64,000 nt of DNA from Enoplolaimus lenunculus (lineage: Eukaryota; Nematoda; Enoplea; Enoplida; Thoracostomopsidae). The notes below the pieces were generated by a model, which made no database searches, was not told the origin of the DNA, and worked only from the letters and a program-made list of their open reading frames with translations. The stretch covers positions 123,193 through 187,192 of the forward strand of contig JASANG010001767.1 of NCBI GenBank assembly GCA_030248215.1. Direction: 5' to 3'. The translations under genes were made by a program, and so were the position numbers. Position 1 is the stretch's first letter. Each line of letters starts with the position of its first letter. Positions 21,977-33,231 of this stretch are shown here, piece by piece.

Positions 21977-22397
21977 GGCCAATGGTAGAAAAACAGGGGC
22001 GGAACAGTATTATAAGCATATTCCTAAGCATACGATAAACCTAAGCCTAAACCTAAGCGCAACAATGAGCATACTCCTAAGCCTACACAGCAAAAAATGG
22101 TGAGTCAAATTGACTCTCTCCGAAATAGGCTCTACGGGGCTACACAATTTAAGTCAAAATTCGACTCCGGCAGAGTCAAATTCGATTCACAGAGTCGCAT
22201 GTTTGACTCTGGCTGAGTCGAATTTGACTCAGTTTGTGTAGTCCCGTATAGCCTATTTCGGAGAGAGTCAATTTGACTCAGCGTTTTTTGCAGTGTAAGC
22301 CTAAGACTACGCCAAACGCAAAAAATAGTCTAAAACTTAAGCTTACTCTATTGCAGTCGCACAGAAAAATGTACCGCAACTGATCTTTACTTGGGCC
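21977..22397 (-). mobile_element. hAT-A MITE with nested TA-1
   Basis: Flanks GAAATTTT and GAAATTTC match at seven of eight positions. GGCCAATGGTAGAAAAACAG start and CTGATCTTTACTTGGGCC end. A TA-1 copy interrupts it at 22086. Confidence 0.75.
22086..22295. mobile_element. TA-1 foldback MITE nested in hAT-A
   Basis: TA on both sides; ends CACAGCAAAAAATGGTGAG and CGTTTTTTGCAGTG. The host hexamer array CCTAAGCC continues on both sides. Confidence 0.8.
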
Positions 22398-22504
22398 GAA
22401 ATTTCTAAAAGGGGTGGGTAGGGGTGAGATATAATGCTCACAAAAAACTGGCTTACAAAACGAGCTAAACGTCGAATTGAAACAATCGAACGATGACAAG
22501 CGAG

Positions 22505-22700
22505 CTGTACGCGGCTTGCGGGTACTCGCAGCTAAACGCGGGCCGGCTAAGAAGATTTAGATACGGGTTTACGCGCGGGTAAAGAATTTCAAAGCGCGGG
22601 TAAAGAATTTCAAAGCGTGGCTAAAAATTTGTGATTCTTTACTCATCTAAAATCTTTGTAGCGAACGACAAACCTCATTCGATTTAAATCTATATTAGCT
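22505..22700 (+). repeat. CGG-1 repeat copy
   Basis: GCGCGGGTAAAGAATTTCAA is repeated twice, followed by GATTCTTTACTCATCTAAAA. Related to 13883 and 34041. Confidence 0.45.
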
Positions 22701-22729
22701 CGGTGTTGCGTTCTTTTACTTTTATATAG

Positions 22730-22793
22730 GAATACCGTTTGGTTTCACATGGAAGATGGTACAACCGGTAGTCTGTATTTGTCTCAGGCATAA
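22730..22793 (+). CDS. Possible terminal exon, weak
   Basis: The acceptor has a good pyrimidine tract (TTCTTTTACTTTTATATAG). The frame reads NTVWFHMEDGTTGSLYLSQA and then TAA. The WFHMEDGTTGSLYL string loosely resembles the last strands of a C2 domain. No upstream partner was found. It could be chance. Confidence 0.25.
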
Positions 22794-22913
22794 AATCGAC
22801 TACCGGTACACGGTAGAACTTTTTGCTCGCAGTTTTGGTGATTTGAGTAGCAACATTTTGCACATTTTATTAAAATTGTTAATATGAGTACACTGGAAAA
22901 TTAAACAAACTGT

Positions 22914-23076
22914 GGCCCATGTATAGAACCGGGCCGGAAGAGTAGTATAAGCGTAATCGTAAGCCTAAGCCTTAGCCTAAGCGTAAGGATGAGCCGATTC
23001 CTAAGCCTAAGCAAAAAAGTTACACTCTATTACAGCCGCGTCGGAAAACGATCCGGCCCTGTTTTATACATGGGCC
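22914..23076 (-). mobile_element. hAT-A MITE
   Basis: Both ends are intact: GGCCCATGTATAGAACCGGG and GGCCCTGTTTTATACATGGG. I see no matching flank duplication. Confidence 0.75.
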
Positions 23077-23188
23077 GCTCAATTGAACGGTTTTAACCCG
23101 TTGAGCACTTAAGGAAGGAACTTTAATTGAACCAAGTTTCTGGCAAAATTTGTTGTTTGGCTAATTTTTATATTAGCGTAATTTACAG

Positions 23189-23320
23189 TCCTGACGCAGA
23201 ACCGGCCGAGAAAAGCGCCACCGGGCCCGCCACCGCTACTAACCGGCAGCCGGCGTTTTTCAGTTACTGTTTTCCCATTATCATTTATACTAGTCTGCCA
23301 GCTTTGCGCAATGCGCAAAA
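23189..23320 (+). CDS. Possible internal exon, weak
   Basis: Acceptor GTAATTTACAG, donor GTGAGC. An open frame of 43 codons (SPDAEPAEKSATGPATATN, then PAFFSYCFPIIIYTS) enters and leaves in phase 2. It is GC-richer than its surroundings. The minus strand is also open here, so the call is uncertain. Confidence 0.25.
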
Positions 23321-24269
23321 GTGAGCGAAAGCACAAAAATTTCGTTGCAAATTTTTTGGTCACACAACAATCACGTGTATTTCTTAACAAAATTGTTGTT
23401 GATAAAGTAATGCTGGAAAGTTGCCCAAAATACGTATGCGGGGCGTTTCAGCTTTAATATATAGATTGGTATCGCTGTTGTAGTCTAAGCGAAAATGTTA
23501 TCAAAAACGGTATATCCGTTGTAAACTGAAAACCACTGTGACACATCCATAACAAATACCATCAAATATTACTGAAATGTACTAAATTTTAATATAAAAA
23601 ATTCATTTCGTGGCAACTGAATTTTGATGTTGGACAAATATTTTGCTATCAATGACATTGTTTGCGGCCGGATATGCCGGCTGCCTACCGCGGCCGGTCC
23701 GGTATCGGGCCGGCCATCGGTCAGTTCTACTTCTACATATAGCATCTTTCCTGGCTGGAACTAGGAAAATTTAAATTTCGCGTAGGGGTTCTATTATACT
23801 AAAATCGAGTCTGTCTTCTAGCTTGCTTCCTCCGAGACACAGAGCATCTTTCCTGGCTGGAGCTACGAAAATTTAAATTTCGCGTAGGGGTTCGATTACT
23901 AAAATCGAGTCTGGCTTCTAGCTTGCTTCCTTCGAGACAAGTTTCGTTCATTATTCAGCCTATGTTACATACGAATATCTTGAAAGCTTTGTGAGCCGTT
24001 TGGTGCCGAATTTTAAACCAATTGGGTTGATATTCGCAGCCCCTCCCAAAAATGTCACAATCAAGCTTCGATGTTTAATGTGGTCATTAGGTTTCAGATT
24101 TCCTTCAGAAACAGTTTAGAGTCCCAATAATGAACCAATAAAATTCCAAGTATCCCCCCTCCCGAAACGTAACCCACGACATCATGGCTGATGTAGACTT
24201 TCCCCCGTTTCGGCTTATGCTTAAATTTAGAGGATAGGCTTATCTAAGACGTTGTCTAATCCTTAAACA
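23321..24269. other. No supported gene
   Basis: It holds a diverged 96-bp direct repeat (GCATCTTTCCTGGCTGGA at 23742 and 23846, each followed by AAATTTCGCGTAGGGGTTC). Nothing else is recognised. Confidence 0.45.
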
Positions 24270-24427
24270 TGGGGACGAGCGCATAGCCAAAATGAGCACT
24301 AGAAGGAACTCACCCCAGAAAATATTTGACTCCCTAGAAAATTATCAACCTTGCCTGTAAGTCATCGAAGATCACCTTGAAAAATGTGTAGACTCCCTTC
24401 TAGCAAAATGAGCTGGCTACGGGCCTG
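24270..24427 (+). repeat. GCC-1 element
   Basis: GCGCATAGCCAAAATGAGCA start, AACCTTGCCTGTAAGTCATC inside, GAGCTGGCTACGGGCCTG end. Confidence 0.6.
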
Positions 24428-24479
24428 GGTTTGGTGAACTGAACAATAGCATAATTTGCATTCATTGATGACACATCTC

Positions 24480-24935
24480 AGGATGTGAAACAAAGGGGAC
24501 ACCCAAAAGCTAATTTTGGGTAAACAAGGGGGGACAACATCCAAAAGTTAATTTTGCATAAACAAGGGGGGACAGCATCCAAAAGTTAGTTTTAGATAAA
24601 CAAGAGGGGGACACCCAAAGGTTACTGTTACATAAATAAGGGGGTACAACAGCCAAAAGTTAATTTTGCATAAACAAGAGGGGACAGCATCCAAGTTAAT
24701 CTTGCATAAACAAGGGGGGACAGCATCAAAAGTTAATTTTGCATAAACAAAGGAGGACAACTTCCAAAAGTTAGTTTTGCATAAACAAGGGGGGGGGCAA
24801 CATCCAAAAGTTAGTTTTGCATAAACAAGGGGGGCAACATCCAAAAGTTAGTTTTGCATAAACAAGGGGGGCAACATCCAAAAGTTAATTTTGCATAAAC
24901 AAGGGGGGACAACACCCAAAAAGTTAGTTTTAAAT
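24480..24935 (-). repeat. Minisatellite of about 35 bp, roughly 13 units
   Basis: Units of TTTTGCATAAACAAGGGGGG plus ACAACATCCAAAAGTTA recur with length changes in the G run. The open frame across it (PPLVYAKLTFGCC-like) is an artefact of the repeat. Confidence 0.8.
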
Positions 24936-25305
24936 ATTAATATGTCCATTAAACGCGAAAATGCAGTGTCATAAAAATGGCGATAAAGAACATTTTAAAT
25001 ATTTGCTGTACTGTCGCACAAAACATCAAACGAGTGAATGCCGCTCGTGTCTCTGGAAATATAATTGACAAACACAATGAAATGTGTAACAGACTCGGGT
25101 AAAGAACGGTTGAAAAATATTGTTGAAAACGTATATTCAAATTTAACTCAACTCAAGTTTAACGTTACGTTAAACTTTAGGTACGACAACTTTGTTCCGC
25201 ATGAATATTTTCAATTTCATCCGAGATTCCATTTTTAATTTAGACACCGCAGTTATTCGGCAGATGAGTCCGTCAACTGAACAAACTCAGACGACTTAAA
25301 GATGC

Positions 25306-25471
25306 GGCCACGTAGCCTAGCGGCCCAAGGGTGACTCAGCAGCCCCCCTTGGAGTAATTTTTGCCCCTTCAAAAAAATTTTTCAACCTTGCTTGTTAGTC
25401 AACAAAAACCCTTGAATGCATCTCCTGAAACATTCTTAGCCCTCCTAACAAGGTGGGCTGGCTACGGACCT
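25306..25471 (+). repeat. GCC-1 element
   Basis: GCGGCCACGTAGCCTAGCGG start, CAACCTTGCTTGTTAGTCAA inside, GGGCTGGCTACGGACCTG end. Confidence 0.6.
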
Positions 25472-26114
25472 GTAAAGATACAAACCATCATCTAAATGTT
25501 GAACTAGAGTACTGAAATTAATCTCAGCGGCAGGGACCCCGCGTTCGAGTTGGCGGGACTTCTTCAAAAACCACACCCCAGACCTGGTTTTGTTGATAGA
25601 GGCGAATCAACAGGTTTAAAATGGTGCGTCTGAGGTTCATCGAGCTTCCTACTCCAAGTTGGCTAACGAAGAATAGTGAAAGAAACCCACGCGAACGAAG
25701 AAGTAAGAAAGCCGGACGCAAATTCAGTATTAAATTCCAGCACACAATTTTTGTTTTGCTTGGCTCGGGCGGGTGGTTGCGATTACTAAATCCACCATTA
25801 GATCCGAGCCGGGTCGTTAGATTAATAATGTCTAAATTCGTTTTATACGTAGTGAACAAAATTTCGCGAGCGAAGCGAACGAAAAGCCAGACGCATTTTT
25901 GTGTTCAAAGTACTCATCATAGTTTACTTTTGAATCCAATGGAGGTTTCTGAATTGATTTTGTTCTCAAGCGCCGGTCAACTTTTAGGAACGGCTCCAAC
26001 TGGTGGTTAAGGGGGCCCTATGAGTAGCTCTGAGAAACACCGATTCATCGATTGTGCCGTGAAGCAGTTGACTGTTTTCCAAAATGATATATTCACACAA
26101 ATTACAAATCTTAA
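25472..26114. other. No supported gene; two GCGAACGAAGCG modules
   Basis: Modules lie near 25690-25720 (CGCGAACGAAGAAGTAAGAA) and 25862-25892 (CGCGAGCGAAGCGAACGAAA). Open frames on both strands lack splice partners. Confidence 0.4.
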
Positions 26115-26388
26115 CGCCCTATTCACACGTGCACGTGTTTGCTGCGAGAACATGCGGCTGCAAATTGCACGCAAAACTTGCATTTTTTGATCAGCCAATG
26201 AGAAACCGGCTGCAATAAATTCAGTGAACTTGCATGGTTATTCACAGATGTGAACTAAATGGCTAGCTATGATTTTTAATGAATTATTTGCAGCTGCAAG
26301 TTTTTCGAACGGGATTTTGGATAAGACTTGTAAGTGCAAGTTGTAACTGCAAATTCTCGCCGCAAAAACTTGCACGTATGGATATGGC
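26115..26388. mobile_element. PAL-1 inverted-repeat element
   Basis: CGCCCTATTCACACGTGCAC start and CACGTATGGATATGGC end; the GCAGCTGCAAG core is present. Confidence 0.7.
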
Positions 26389-27386
26389 TTACTTGAAACA
26401 TATCAGAGACTTAAAAATTACTGAATAAATAAAGTTTCGCAAAATCTTTCGCTATAATTTTATGAAAATAGTGATAAATTTGAAATTTCAGCAGACAAAT
26501 GAACGATTATTTTTTGTTTTTAATTTCTGTCTCAAAATACTTAAATATTTTGATAATTTTCGTGCAAAGTACAATAATTTTGTGACATATTTTCGCAAAC
26601 TAAAGTGAAAATACTTACGAAATTTAAGCATAAAATCAAAAAATTTTAATCTGCTCAGAAAATAGTGGCGGATACGGATATCTCCCCACATAACTGAGTA
26701 CTTATTTGGGGGGGGTACGTGCATCCGGTGTCGATGCCTACGGTTGATATTTTGATTAGTTAAACCTGTTGTGGTCCGATTTTTAAACTTATCAGCCTAT
26801 GAGTTAAACTTTTCAGTAAAATTAAATAAAAATATTCCTTAATTAAAGTATCCAATCGACGTCTATAACAAAGTGGATTGTGTCGGATTTTACCTTCTGT
26901 TTCGGGAGCGTAGCAGCTGATCCATAGCCAAGAAGGGTCGTATATACGCTGTGGTGCAATATACCTATAATGGCTCACCATATCTGTCGAACGAGAAACC
27001 AAATGCAATTTTAATAAATTTGTAAAGTACGACGAACCTTACTATTCTTACATAAATGATTCTAATTTGATATTGAAAATTTTCTGATTTCAAAATTACG
27101 AAGACTCGCCCGGCCCCCTTTCCGATTGTCACTCCACTGTGGTGATTTTTAAACGAATCAGCGTTGTTATATCAAAACCAGACACATGTTAGCTTAAATA
27201 AAGGTTCTACATATATAACAAACGTGCACCTGTTTGGTTGACTTGAAAAATGTAAATAAAATTTGGCTTTTTGAGCCAAATACGCCTTTGCCTAAGTTAT
27301 TATCTTAAATTTAGGGGAAGTGTCAAAATTGCAATATTTGAAGTAGAATATGATCAGCGTTCAGTGACTCTAACTGTACAAGTAAC
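26389..27386. other. No supported gene
   Basis: AT-rich. No known repeat family or exon pair seen. Confidence 0.4.
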
Positions 27387-27570
27387 GGCCCATATAAAGA
27401 ACAGGGGCGGAACGTTTTTCTGTGGAACTAGAATAGAGTAAAGCTTAAGCTTTAGACAAATTTTTTGCTTGACTTAGACTTAGGCTTAGGAATAACTCAT
27501 TCTTACGCTTAGGTTTAGGCTTAGGAATATGCTTATAATACTGGTCCGCCCAATGTTATTTACATCGGCC
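27387..27570 (+). mobile_element. hAT-A MITE with exact 8-bp duplication
   Basis: CAAGTAAC is repeated at 27379-27386 and 27571-27578. GGCCCATATAAAGAACAGGG start and GTTATTTACATCGGCC end. Confidence 0.85.
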
Positions 27571-27697
27571 CAAGTAACGATAGTAATTGATTCTGCTTTT
27601 ACTTCAGCTCAATCGCGTCTACAGTAAACACAAACAACACAAACAGTAAAAACGTCAAGTATATTCAATTACTGACTGCAGATCAAACAGATGTTTC

Positions 27698-27875
27698 GGC
27701 CCATGCAATGATCACGGGCGGAACGTTCTTCTGTGGGACTGCAATAGAGTAAGCTTAAGCTTTAGACTAATTCTTTTGCTTAGCTTAGGCTTAGGCTTAT
27801 GTTGCTTAGGAATAAACTCATTCTTACGCTTAGGCTTTGGCTTAGTCTTAGGCTTAGGAATATGCTTATAATACG
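27698..27875 (+). mobile_element. hAT-A MITE lacking its right terminal repeat but keeping the duplication
   Basis: GATGTTTC occurs at 27690-27697 and 27876-27883. The element stops at GGAATATGCTTATAATACG, about 28 bases short of the normal end. Confidence 0.8.
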
Positions 27876-28037
27876 GATGTTTCAAACAATCCATGATACA
27901 GTGGCTTATTTTCAAAATCGTCAGTTGGAGAAGACAGTATTGTAAGGGTTCCGTCTTTGGAAGCCTAAATTAATTTGTAAAATTTCGCAGGGACCAAAAC
28001 TTTAGTCACTGTCAACTTTAAGTACTAAACGAATTAA

Positions 28038-28158
28038 GGGTTACGCTACACTTTGCTGTGCCTGACGCCGGCGTCGCTGGAAAAATCTGATTGGTTGAAT
28101 TTTTAATAAAAAATTTTTTGGTGCCGTGCACCAGCGTCCGGCAAGTATAGCGCAACGC
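28038..28158. mobile_element. GGG-1 element
   Basis: GGGTTACGCTACACTTTGC start and GGCAAGTATAGCGCAACGC end, flanked by TAA and TTA. The interior is short, with CGCCGGCG-type palindromes. Confidence 0.6.
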
Positions 28159-28271
28159 TTATTTTGAGTCCAAAAAGCCCGAAGTTTAGCGGTCGGACGA
28201 GTCCAGAACAATCCTTGGCAATCCTTGGCGTAACCTTGAGAATGTGACTTAATTTCATTGGAACAAAATAT

Positions 28272-28709
28272 GGCCAATGCTACATTTAGAGCCGTAACAG
28301 TAGATTAAACGTATTTCTAAGCCTAAGCTTAAGCCTAAGCATTGCAAAAGCCTATTCCTAAGCCTAAGTCTAAGCAAAAAATGTGGTCCATAATGTAAAG
28401 CCTACACACAAAAAAGTATTTCTGAATTTATTCAGAAAACTATTTTCAGTGTCAAATCTGAAATGTTTTTCTTGATATTCATATAAGACAATTTTTCTAA
28501 AAATAACTGGAAAACGTTTATTTTCAGATTTTATTTCAAAACTTTTTCGAAAACTTTCCTGTTATAACAGAAATACCTTTCAAGTGCACCTTGCTAATTA
28601 TATTTCATAAATGTAAGAAATTTTTTCTTCAATATCACCAATATTATTTTGAGTGTACTCTTTTACACACCTACCAGAAACTGGGACATCCCTAAAAGTA
28701 ACATGGACC
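28272..28709 (-). mobile_element. hAT-B MITE with nested TA-3
   Basis: GGCCAATGCTACATTTAGAG start, GCATTGCAAAAGCC unit, CCCTAAAAGTAACATGGACC end. A TA-3 copy is inserted at 28405. Confidence 0.7.
28405..28655. mobile_element. TA-3 MITE nested in hAT-B
   Basis: TA on both sides; starts CACACAAAAAAGTATTTCTG and ends ATTATTTTGAGTG. The host continues CCTA then CTCTTTTACAC across it. Confidence 0.65.
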
Positions 28710-29186
28710 CAAACAATTGTCTTGAAACAGTATTTAAGAGTATTTACAAATTGTAAATGAGCCGGTGACCTGTGCCGGCGTAATCCTTTTGATCGAGCGA
28801 TATCTCATCGAAAATTGTTCACATTTTAATCTTTCAACTTTAAACAATTTGAATTTACTTTCGACGAATGCGAATTGAACAGTCAAATTCAATTAAACTT
28901 AAACATATTTCACAAATCTGTAAGATTTTCTCATTTGATCTGTCCCGTCGGTCGCAAACGATAGACAAAGCGGCGCCGCGGCCGGTTTAAGACTAAATAC
29001 AAATGGATTGGTTACACATATGCCGGTAACACTAATAAGAGAAGGACCTTGGCTAGGGTCGAATACAATGGAAGTTAGGGAGACTATACCGAACTGAGGA
29101 TCTGTTATTGGACAGTGGCGGATCCAGGATTTTCAGAGTAGAAGAACCCGTTTTGGGATATGCAATTTTAGTTTATGAAACCTGTT
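28710..29186. other. No supported gene
   Basis: No exon pair or known repeat. A CAGTGGCGGATCCAGG string at 29114 resembles a hAT terminus. Confidence 0.35.
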
Positions 29187-29407
29187 GGACCAAACATCAG
29201 GGGCGAAACGTTTTTCTGCGGGACTGCAATAGAGTAAGCTTAAGCTTTAGACCATTTTTTTCTTGGCTTAGGCTTAGGCTTAATGCTGATTTTTACGCTT
29301 CGGTTTAGGCTTAGGCTTAGGCTTATGCTCATTTTTACGCTTCGGTTTAGGCTTAGGTTTAGGAATATGCTTATAATACTGTTCCGCTCCCGTTCTTTAC
29401 ATTGGCC
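29187..29407 (+). mobile_element. hAT-A MITE
   Basis: Flanks AACCTGTT and AACGTGTT match at seven of eight positions. CTTAGG arrays contain two TTTTTACGCTTCGGTTTAGG units. Confidence 0.8.
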
Positions 29408-29668
29408 AACGTGTTTAATAAATATTTCGATGTTTTAATGAGTCAAAAATTGTATTGAAGGTGGAAAATGTTTCAACTCGAGGTTACACTTTCAGCGTAT
29501 TTTTAATATATCTGGCTAGAACACGCATAGTGAGCTTCAGATGAACCATTTTGATTGTAAAATTTTCCATACTGCAGGTCGTATCCGGGGGGGTATATGT
29601 GGCCCCTCAACCTGGATGCGTTACTGACGTTAGATAAATTATTTCGAGATTGACAAACTTTCTAACAG

Positions 29669-29850
29669 AGGTCAATGTTACTTTTAGGGCCGTAACAGTA
29701 GATTAAGTGTATTTCTAAGCCTATGCCTAAGCGTTGCAAACGCGTGTTCCTAAGGAAAAGCCTAAGGAAGAAATGCAGTCTAAAATGTAAGCCTACTCTT
29801 GCACAGGCTCACCAGAAACCGTAACAACCCCAAAAGCCCATTTTGGATCT
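29669..29850 (-). mobile_element. hAT-B MITE
   Basis: GGTCAATGTTACTTTTAGGG start, GCGTTGCAAACGCGTG unit, CACCAGAAACCGTAACAACC near the worn right end. Confidence 0.6.
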
Positions 29851-30102
29851 GTCAATCCCGACTTACCAAAAGCCCCCACTTAAGACTTTCCCCGGTTCAT
29901 CCCACCTGCTCAAAATCTTACCCTCGGTTAATTTTACGAGCCAGCAACTGGTTTACTCTCTCATTCGGTCAAAAGCTCATAATTAATCCAACAGTAGTTA
30001 GCTTTGTATACCGTTTGCTGAGGGTATGCGCGAAAGTTTTACGAGCGAGAAAATTTTTGGACCCGTATAATCAGGTAAGTTATTCAAAAACCTGTTCAAG
30101 TC

Positions 30103-30379
30103 GGGCCCTTAGCCAGATCATCTTCCTGAAGGGGACCCGTAGCCAGATCACCTTCCTGAGGGGGACCCGTAGCCAGATCACATTCCTGAGGGGAACCCGT
30201 GGATTGATCACCTTCCTGAGGGGGACCCATAGCCAGATTATCTTCCTGAGGGAGATAAAAAAATTTTCAAGATGGCCATTCAAGGATTTTCAATGAGTTA
30301 CAAGCAAGGTTGAAAACTGTCTAAGGGGACCAAAATTTTTTCAGGTGTGGCTGAGACCCCCCAGTTTGCTACGGGACCG
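30103..30379 (-). repeat. GCC-1 element with expanded left arm
   Basis: Reverse-oriented GCC-1. The end unit GTAGCCAGATCACCTTCCTG is repeated about five times at a 30-bp period (30105-30255) before the usual interior and GCTACGGGACCGG end. Confidence 0.65.
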
Positions 30380-30486
30380 GTTCAAGTGCTGTTTTACTCG
30401 TTTCTTCAGAAATTTAAGCATAGCGAACGTATCCCCACTTCTATCATCAAAAAATTAATTTGTCTTCAATTGAACTGTTAGTTGAA

Positions 30487-30610
30487 TGAGAGATTTTGGT
30501 CAAACGAGATTACTCGCAGCGACCGAATTATTCAAATTCAATTGAAGTTGAAATTCTGAACAAGTCGTTAAGTTTAACATTTCATCACGGATGGAATGTG
30601 ATTAATACAA
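30487..30610 (+). CDS. Possible internal exon, weak
   Basis: The open frame reads VKRDYSQRPNYSNSIEVEIL, then FHHGWNVINTTHY. A GTAAAG donor at 30620 in phase 1 would match the exon at 33702. The acceptor side is unclear, with an in-frame stop just upstream. It may not be coding. Confidence 0.2.
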
Positions 30611-30619
30611 CTCACTATT

Positions 30620-31106
30620 GTAAAGCCAGGGTAAAAGACAGCACAAGGCGGCATCTTTTGATGCTGTTCTGTGGCTAAACGGTAACAAATCACAGTGTAA
30701 TTGGGTATATACACCATAAAATGGTCTCATTCGATTAATATTATGCGCCCCCTCGAATTGTGGAGCTCTTGTACCCGGTGCCAGACCGGAGCAGAGTCAA
30801 TATCAGAGCCTACAATGAAAATCGTGTTTCCTCCCAGAAAATTGTTTAGCCCTGCTTAAATCATGGGGCCGAGAAAGGCTTTTTCGTGGGACATTAAGTA
30901 AACCGTTTACCACCCCTAGAGAATTTCACAACTCAAAGGGTCATAGTGTGCAATGGGACTAAGTTGAAATGTCTACTGGGATAGGCATGGTTAAAGCAAG
31001 TGTTCCCCACAAGCTTGACTTTGTAAGCTGGTTCTGGCGTAGTTTTTTTGTTCTCCGAACGGTTTTATCCGTAGGTTTCAAGTATCGTTTCAAAGGCCAG
31101 GGTTTC
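30620..31106. other. No supported gene
   Basis: Nothing recognised apart from sequence near 31107-31186 (CAGCCCCTTAACAGCTAATT) shared with 42236-42310 in front of FB-1. Confidence 0.35.
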
Positions 31107-31186
31107 GCTAACAGCCCCTTAACAGCTAATTTACCATAGAAGCCTATGCAAGGAATAACTAATGTCATTGTGGGGAGTTGGTATAA

Positions 31187-31503
31187 CCAAGAGTCGATAA
31201 TGACTCTTGACAAGGGTGTGCATTTGGGTACATTCTGTGTAGAAAAAAATGAACCCAACACGCGTTGGGTTTTTGTTGCTCTATCTTCCTTTATTTAAAG
31301 GTGGGTACAACCGGTGCGAACCATGACACTTTGTTCATGCGGCGTCAAACATGGTTTCCTTATAGTTTAATTTAGAGGTATTCATGCGATAGCGACCATC
31401 CTCTAAACAAAGGGGGGCCGGCCAAAAACGCAACTCCCGGTGGGACGTTTTGTACCATGCGGGACCCCAAGAGTTGCACACTTTTGGTCATGATCCACTC
31501 TTA
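31187..31503. mobile_element. FB-1 foldback element
   Basis: CCAAGAGTCGATAATGACTC start and TTGGTCATGATCCACTCTT end, with the family core GCGGCGTCAAACATGGTTTC. Confidence 0.7.
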
Positions 31504-31690
31504 CTTTCACCAAATACTGAAATCGGTGTTAACATCACGGACGTAGCGGATTTTTTCCGAAATTCAAATGAAAATGGCAAAAAATTCCGGTTTGTAAAAC
31601 TTTTTTGACAGGCCTTTTGTCCGAGTTATTTCCCAAAATAAAATCCGCGACTAACACGGCTCTCCATAGAGTCAATGCGTGGGACACCCT

Positions 31691-31929
31691 CACTGTTAAA
31701 TTCTGCTGAGTTGCTTAGGTAATCAACTCAGAGAGCGAATTAGTCATTTCTGGTTATTTCTGAGTTAATAACAGAAAATATCAGCTCGCTTTCGATCTAA
31801 TTTAATTCCGGGTGAGTTGATAAATTAACTCAGAGTGTGTTCAATCAAATCACAATTCTGAGTTGTGAAAGACCTAATTCAAAGCTCAACTCATTCTGAA
31901 ATAAAATCAACTCACTAGAATTTACAGTG
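31691..31929. mobile_element. TA-2 palindromic MITE
   Basis: CACTGTTAAATTCTGCTGAG start and CTAGAATTTACAGTG end. Confidence 0.7.
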
Positions 31930-31997
31930 CTGAAATCAAGAAATCTATATTTTCAAATAAATTTAAAAACTATGAGTTCAATGCAAAACTTAAAACC

Positions 31998-32195
31998 AGC
32001 GCCGGAGCAGACAGGGGTGGGCACTCCTCCCAAACTCCAGGAAGGAGGCACCTCAAACTCACAAACGAAGCGAACGAGAAGCCAGACGCGTTTTAAAACT
32101 TCGGCGGTTTTTGTGTCAACCGGTTACGGCGAAGATCCCTTTAGGAGTGGGTCCCTCCAAATGGGAGTATTGTGAATGACTGCTCCTGCCTGTAC
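31998..32195 (+). mobile_element. Short hAT-D-like element with GAACGAAGCG module
   Basis: CAGCGCCGGAGCAGACAGGG start. The right end inverted reads CAGGCAGGAGCAGTCATTC. The module AACGAAGCGAACGAGAAGCC lies at 32061. No clear flank duplication. Confidence 0.45.
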
Positions 32196-32649
32196 ATATA
32201 AATATAGGCTCATTTTAATTTTACGGACGTTTAGGTATCTGATCGATCTATAAAAGAGTAAGTTTAGATTCTAGATTACATTTTGTTTTGCTTATACCTA
32301 TAGCAAAATTTACAAAATATAACGAACACTTCGACCACGTCCGTATATAATCATCATCATAGAGAACAGCTATCAAACTAATATTTTAGCTGAAATTAGC
32401 TTCAAATGAAAGCTTTTTACGTTTAGATTAAAGCTAACCCTTATCAGTTGACGGTTAAAACGCTTAAACTGTACACTATATCATAATTCGTCTATTTACA
32501 TATTGTGTAACACTGTGTAGTATATTTATTGTTAATAAATTCGGCAACGCTAAACGTGTCTCAGCCGGTTAATTAGTTCATTTTAGCCAATATCTGCAAT
32601 ATGTTGTTAAGTTGCTTGGTTTTACGCTAAATTTCGGCGAACTTTCAGT
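32196..32649. other. No supported gene
   Basis: AT-rich; nothing recognised. Confidence 0.35.
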
Positions 32650-32890
32650 CTACGTAGCAACCGGGACTTCAGACCTTTTTAACTATTCAGCTCGAAAAGC
32701 GGGCCTTGCCCGAGCGGGGATCGAGTTTCAAGTATGCAGATTGTAAACCAAATGGTTTAACACTGCGCCGCATAACCCGCATCTCCAACTGCTTCTATCG
32801 TCGATTATATGTCGACCGTATGCTGCCGGCTAGCATGCAGTACAATGAGCATATTTGCATATACACCAGGACAAGCATGTCTCACATGGA
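32650..32890 (-). repeat. SINE-like repeat with tRNA-like head
   Basis: It shares the body TCGTCGATTATATGTCGACC and ACCAGGACAAGCATGTCTCA with 9475-9705. The minus-strand head includes ACTCGATCCCCGC as a box B-like string. Confidence 0.55.
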
Positions 32891-33040
32891 TACAAAACTC
32901 GAATGCTTCGTAAATCAATACAATGACTGTGCCTGATTTTAGGTTTAGGTACGTCAGGTGTTACTAAACAATGGGTTTGAAAAATGAGGTGTCTTGAACT
33001 CCAATTTGACGAGTTTTCACTCAATGTTACTATCGATTCT

Positions 33041-33231
33041 AGGGAGTTGATTTCAACTCAGACTGAGTTGAATCAGTCAGTCTGAGTTAGAACTATCAGA
33101 AGTCACATAATTCTGAGTTGATATAACTCATTCTGATTTAATTAATCAATGCCCCCGGAATCAAATCAACTCAGAGTGAGAATCAACTCAACTCAAAGTG
33201 AGTTAAAGTTTGGTGTTATTAAACTCAGATT
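33041..33231. mobile_element. TA-2 palindromic MITE, ends worn
   Basis: GAGTTGATTTCAACTCAGAC start and interior AGAGTGAGAATCAACTCAAC. The terminal CACTGTAAATT blocks are lost. Confidence 0.55.

Noticed and set aside
24480-24844. 98-codon minus-strand frame with CLCKTNF repeats
   Set aside because: It falls in a minisatellite with G-run length changes, and the frame is repeat-driven.
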